NCBI GenBank assembly: GCA_038729325.1
Contig: JAVYSG010000050.1
Coordinates: 1 to 8,885 of the forward strand
Origin: UBA509 sp038729325
GTDB lineage: Archaea; Thermoplasmatota; Thermoplasmata; Thermoplasmatales; Thermoplasmataceae
Length of the DNA: 8,885 bases
Direction: 5' to 3'
Made by a program: the position numbers and the translations under genes. The notes under the pieces are model-generated. The model was not told the DNA's origin. It ran no database searches and saw only the letters and a list, made by a program, of their open reading frames with translations. Positions 6,376-8,885 of the stretch are shown here, piece by piece (positions within the stretch are counted from its first letter, which is position 1; each line of letters starts with the position of its first letter).

Positions 6376-7347
6376 ATGAATTCAGATGGAAAAATCAGCC
6401 GGGTTGGAGTGGTTGGCGCCGGAAATATGGGTGCATCAATTGCCGAAGTTATGGCCTTCAATGGATATGATGTGGTTATGAAGGACCAGAATGAAGAACT
6501 CATAAAGAGGGGAATGAAGAAGATCAGGGATATTGTCTCATCCCAGGTAAGGTATCAGGAAGGCAGGTATAAAAAAGAAATCGACAGAATTAAACTTCTC
6601 GGAATTGAACTCACGAAAAATCAGGAAGATGCGATTCAGCAGAAAATAAAGCCTGAATTTACAGAATCAGATGCGGAGAAGGTAATATCAAGGATTCGCA
6701 CTACTGTGAACTTTTCAGATATGTCTGATGTGGATTTTGTAATTGAGGCAGCATTCGAGAATCTTGATGTGAAGAGAGATATTTTCCGCTCGTTATCATC
6801 AGTTGTAGCCGAAAATACAATTCTTGCATCAAACACTTCTTCCCTGAGCATTACTGCAATAGCTTCAGGCACCGGGAATCCTTCAAGGGTCATAATCACT
6901 CATTTTTTCAATCCACCGTTCACGCTTCCTCTGGTGGAGGTAGTAAAGGGATTGCAGACCTCTGATGAGGCAGAAAAAAGAACAATTGATTTTATTGGGG
7001 GGTTGCAAAATCACAGAAGGCAGATGGTCCCAATTTCAGTTAAGGAAAATCCGGGCTTTGTGGTGAACAGGATGCTGGTTCCAATGCTGAATGAGGCTGT
7101 TTTTCTGATGCAGGAAGGTGTTGCTTCCGCCCGGGACATAGATACCGCAATGAAGCTGGGAGCAGGGATGCCCATGGGCCCACTTGAACTGCTGGACATG
7201 GTTGGCCTGGATGTTACACTGGACGTATGCAATGTATTGCAGCATGACTTTGGGGACCAGAAATACAGGCCATCAGTACTTCTACAAAAGATGGTAGAGG
7301 CGGGGCTATACGGCAAAAAATCTGGTGAGGGGTTCTACAAATACTGA
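6376..7347 (+). CDS. 3-hydroxyacyl-CoA dehydrogenase
   Basis: This NAD-dependent enzyme oxidises 3-hydroxyacyl-CoA to 3-ketoacyl-CoA in beta-oxidation or related acyl-CoA routes. The Rossmann motif GAGNMG is at 14-19 and the strand end VVMKD at 33-37. The catalytic residues align with the family: Ser155 in SNTSSL, His176 in THFFNP, Glu188 in LVEV and Asn231 in PGFVVNR. The C-terminal dimerisation domain includes MPMGPLELLDMVGLD and ends GKKSGEGFYKY. At 323 aa it is longer than the usual 280-300, because of a charged, helical insertion at about 55-105. I prefer ATG 6376. GTG 6340 is also in frame but overlaps the end of the csaA pseudogene. No thiolase or enoyl-CoA hydratase gene is adjacent, so the pathway is not fixed by context. 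It converges on the hypothetical gene 2 nt away. Confidence 0.95.
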   Translation: MNSDGKISRVGVVGAGNMGASIAEVMAFNGYDVVMKDQNEELIKRGMKKIRDIVSSQVRYQEGRYKKEIDRIKLLGIELTKNQEDAIQQKIKPEFTESDAEKVISRIRTTVNFSDMSDVDFVIEAAFENLDVKRDIFRSLSSVVAENTILASNTSSLSITAIASGTGNPSRVIITHFFNPPFTLPLVEVVKGLQTSDEAEKRTIDFIGGLQNHRRQMVPISVKENPGFVVNRMLVPMLNEAVFLMQEGVASARDIDTAMKLGAGMPMGPLELLDMVGLDVTLDVCNVLQHDFGDQKYRPSVLLQKMVEAGLYGKKSGEGFYKY

Positions 7348-7349
7348 TC

Positions 7350-7637
7350 TTATTTTACCTGTTTTACATCCTTCAATTGCCTGTTAAGAAGAACAACAGT
7401 GGGGCTGACGACATATTTTGATTTAGATATTCTTGCGATTGAAATGAGGGCAGTCTTGTTTCTGTTGCTCCTGAATATGCTCCGTATCTCGTGGATCATG
7501 GTCTTGTTCACTGACAATTCCACATAGATCGGGTTTCCCATGTGGTACCACGTGGCTATTATGGAACCACTTTCCGTGTTTTCCACGTCCTCCCGGTCCA
7601 CTTCAAAATCAAACCTTTGCCCAACTTCTATTTTCAA
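7350..7637 (-). CDS. Conserved-looking hypothetical protein, 95 aa
   Basis: I do not recognise the family. The predicted product is soluble and mixed alpha/beta. An N-terminal strand region (KIEVGQRFDFEVDRED) is followed by GSIIATWYHMGNPIYVELSV, a helix near MIHEIRSIF, and a C-terminal basic strand/helix (SKSKYVVSPTVVLLNRQL). It contains no cysteine, signal peptide or membrane segment. The start is TTG 7637, since the frame is closed by TAG at 7647-7649 and no ATG lies before residue 32. AGGTAGCTGAT just upstream may serve as a ribosome site. A TATA-like CTTAAATAA near 7670-7679 would give a leader of about 10 nt. The gene converges with the dehydrogenase, so each 3' end probably lies inside the other's terminator region. 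Confidence 0.7.
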   Translation of the reverse strand: MKIEVGQRFDFEVDREDVENTESGSIIATWYHMGNPIYVELSVNKTMIHEIRSIFRSNRNKTALISIARISKSKYVVSPTVVLLNRQLKDVKQVK

Positions 7638-7762
7638 ATCAGCTACCTAATGGCATAGAAAAAAACTTGTTATTTAAGCTTTTTCTGTATGGGGTCCGTC
7701 AGAAAGTTGTTAAATATGGAATAGGAAACATGCGCTCTAAATGAAGATAATTGATTTCGCAC

Positions 7763-8209
7763 CTACTCCTCCTTTTCCACAAGCGTTATCCCGAGAACCT
7801 TCTCCAGCTTCCTTGCAACCTTGATCTGTGGAAGAAGGTCACCGCGTTCCATACTTGAGAGCACATTTTTTCTCTCAAGTATCTTTGCTGCAAGTTCATC
7901 CTGGGTCAAGTTGAGCTTCTCCCGTGCCTCCTTTATGAGTTCACCATAATCCTGTACCACGGTGAGATTCTCGATGTTATCACGGGTTCGCCGCTTGGAA
8001 GTTGGTCTTGCCGGGGGGACAACCACCCGCTTCTGGTTGATCTTTACTGTTGTTATGGGTTCTTCCACAGCAGGTTTGCTGAAGCTGGTCCTGATACTTT
8101 CTGCAGGAGTGCCAAATTTAGCGCAAGCGTCGCACACATTCAGGATTGCACCGTCTATTCTCACCTTTGTCAGGTGGGGCACATTTTTTCCGCACATTTC
8201 GCAGTCCAT
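7763..8209 (-). CDS. MBF1-type transcription factor (zinc ribbon plus HTH)
   Basis: This is the archaeal homologue of multiprotein bridging factor 1, a basal transcription coactivator or regulator also linked to the ribosome. Counted from ATG 8209 (148 aa), a zinc ribbon is formed by C3-x2-C6 and C26-x2-C29. A flexible basic linker (about 38-80) contains the prolines and the KRRTR stretch. A Cro/CI-type helix-turn-helix (about 88-145) contains LTQDELAAKI, followed by SSMERGDLLPQIKVARKLEK. The frame stays open to a TTG at 8248, which would add 13 residues. ATG 8209 fits both the normal family N-terminus (MDCEMCG) and leaderless spacing from a TATA-like box at 8230-8238. AAGGAGATC directly before the ATG would serve if the transcript starts further up. 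Confidence 0.93.
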   Translation of the reverse strand: MDCEMCGKNVPHLTKVRIDGAILNVCDACAKFGTPAESIRTSFSKPAVEEPITTVKINQKRVVVPPARPTSKRRTRDNIENLTVVQDYGELIKEAREKLNLTQDELAAKILERKNVLSSMERGDLLPQIKVARKLEKVLGITLVEKEE

Positions 8210-8228
8210 GATCTCCTTATCAGAATCT

Positions 8229-8239
8229 GGAATAAAAAC
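8229..8239 (-). promoter_or_regulatory. Possible TATA box of the MBF1 gene
   Basis: The minus strand reads GTTTTTATTCC, about 26 nt before ATG 8209, which would give a leaderless transcript. A second box, AAATAAAC at 8269-8276, would start transcription near the TTG at 8248 and leave a leader containing AAGGAGATC. Neither is proven. Confidence 0.35.
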
Positions 8240-8466
8240 ATGATTCAATCATCGCAGTATCTTTCATAGTTTATTTTGCGAATTCCACAGCATTGAATTC
8301 CGTGTTGTTGGAATAACATCTGCATGGTATGGAAAATATGACATAGATGCAGCCCATGCACATGTGCTGGCTTCCTGATCCAGTGAGCCGCTCCAGGCAG
8401 AGAGATGCGCTGTAATCCAGAAGGCACGCAGCATCGGGAATGGAGCCAGCAGAGATATGATGCATC

Positions 8467-8885
8467 TTGAACACTTTGCCCATCGGGGTTGTCAAGCAGA
8501 AGAATTCGATATTTACCATTTCACGCAGCAGCAGGCCGGTGTATGGAGAGAAGATTAGAAAGATCGAAGTAGGTTATTTGCGTGAATGGAACCCGAAAAG
8601 GAGTAAGCTTGCAGCAGCAATCGTGAAGCGGATTGCATCAATACCACTGAGGCAAAACTCAACTGTGCTCTATCTTGGTGCAGCTTCCGGTACAACAGTA
8701 AGCCATATTTCTGACATATGCACCAATGGGCGTGTATTTGCCATAGAGAAAGCCTATGATCCGTTTGTTCAGCTCCTGGATCTCTCACAGCAAAGAGACA
8801 ACATTTACCCCATAATCGAGGATGCTGGCCAGGTAGAACGGTTCAGGTTTTTCATTGATAGAGTTGACATGATCTATCAGGATAT
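8467..8885 (+). CDS. flpA: Fibrillarin-like rRNA/tRNA 2'-O-methyltransferase (5' part)
   Basis: This is the catalytic subunit of the archaeal box C/D sRNP, which methylates ribose 2'-OH groups guided by sRNAs together with Nop5 and L7Ae. The window end cuts it after about 139 residues of an expected 200-230. The archaeal N-terminal pattern is visible: RPVYGEKI, then YLREWNPKRSKLAAAI, whose Lys in RSKL belongs to the expected catalytic set. The SAM-binding GAASGTT is at 71-77, the acidic strand end FAIEKA at 91-96, and the strand VDMIYQD is at the edge. There is no ATG: the frame is closed by TGA 8458, leaving TTG 8467 or TTG 8476 as starts. No clear TATA box or Shine-Dalgarno precedes it. Nop5, often directly upstream in archaea, is absent here; the upstream neighbour is the divergent MBF1 gene. 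Confidence 0.92.
   Translation, partial: MNTLPIGVVKQKNSIFTISRSSRPVYGEKIRKIEVGYLREWNPKRSKLAAAIVKRIASIPLRQNSTVLYLGAASGTTVSHISDICTNGRVFAIEKAYDPFVQLLDLSQQRDNIYPIIEDAGQVERFRFFIDRVDMIYQD

Noticed and set aside
8277..8500. Weak resemblance of the open frame upstream of flpA to Cgi121 (KEOPS) from an HVLAS and RSIGN pattern
   Set aside because: Only two short patterns match, the frame has an internal TGA and no start codon, and the length is far too short. I do not claim it.
8245..8788. Several minus-strand ORFs opposite flpA and its upstream region
   Set aside because: Their composition is not protein-like, and the right-hand ones are shadows of the fibrillarin frame.
1..8885. CRISPR array, insertion sequence, inteins in MCM, prophage or defence island
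   Set aside because: No repeat arrays, terminal inverted repeats, transposase or integrase reading frames, or intein blocks are visible; the MCM Walker and sensor regions are uninterrupted.

Overview
The window looks archaeal, and most likely comes from the Thermoplasmatales (Thermoplasma/Ferroplasma relatives) or a close Thermoplasmata lineage. The evidence is an MCM replicative helicase, an archaeal-type aspartyl-tRNA synthetase, an MBF1 factor with an N-terminal zinc ribbon, a fibrillarin-like 2'-O-methyltransferase and a DUF424 protein. Base composition is intermediate, with heavy use of AGG/AGA and ATA codons. Many 5' ends have an A/T-rich TATA-like box about 25-30 nt before the start codon, which is the leaderless pattern known from Thermoplasma. 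Exactly 100 Ns at 3083-3182 mark this as a scaffold, probably a draft or metagenome assembly.

Layout. Positions 1-75 hold a tRNA-Thr(GGU) on the minus strand. A compact plus-strand operon follows: mcm, a DUF424 gene and a UbiE/MenG-like methyltransferase (255 to 3082), the last one cut by the gap. To the right of the gap, a minus-strand NfeD/ClpP-class membrane protease homologue (3183-4219) is cut at its C-terminus. Divergent from it is aspS (4431-5720). The 267 bp after aspS contain a probable 44-codon minus-strand gene overlapping the aspS 3' end. Next comes a clear but decayed csaA-like tRNA-binding-domain pseudogene (5988-6343) that still has a good promoter. A 3-hydroxyacyl-CoA dehydrogenase (6376-7347) follows and converges on a 95-aa hypothetical gene (7350-7637, minus). 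Then come MBF1 (7763-8209, minus) and, divergently, the 5' part of a fibrillarin-like gene (8467 to the window end).

How the genes relate. Most are housekeeping information-processing genes: replication (mcm), translation (aspS, tRNA-Thr), RNA modification (flpA) and transcription coactivation (MBF1). The methyltransferase probably acts in menaquinone synthesis and the dehydrogenase in fatty-acid or acyl-CoA metabolism. No mobile element, CRISPR array, prophage or obvious defence system is visible.

The points most worth a second look are the csaA pseudogene, an NfeD protease lacking a lysine at the expected catalytic position, an MCM zinc motif missing its fourth cysteine, and two small unannotated-looking ORFs flanking aspS. 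I did not find a convincing undescribed multi-gene system.
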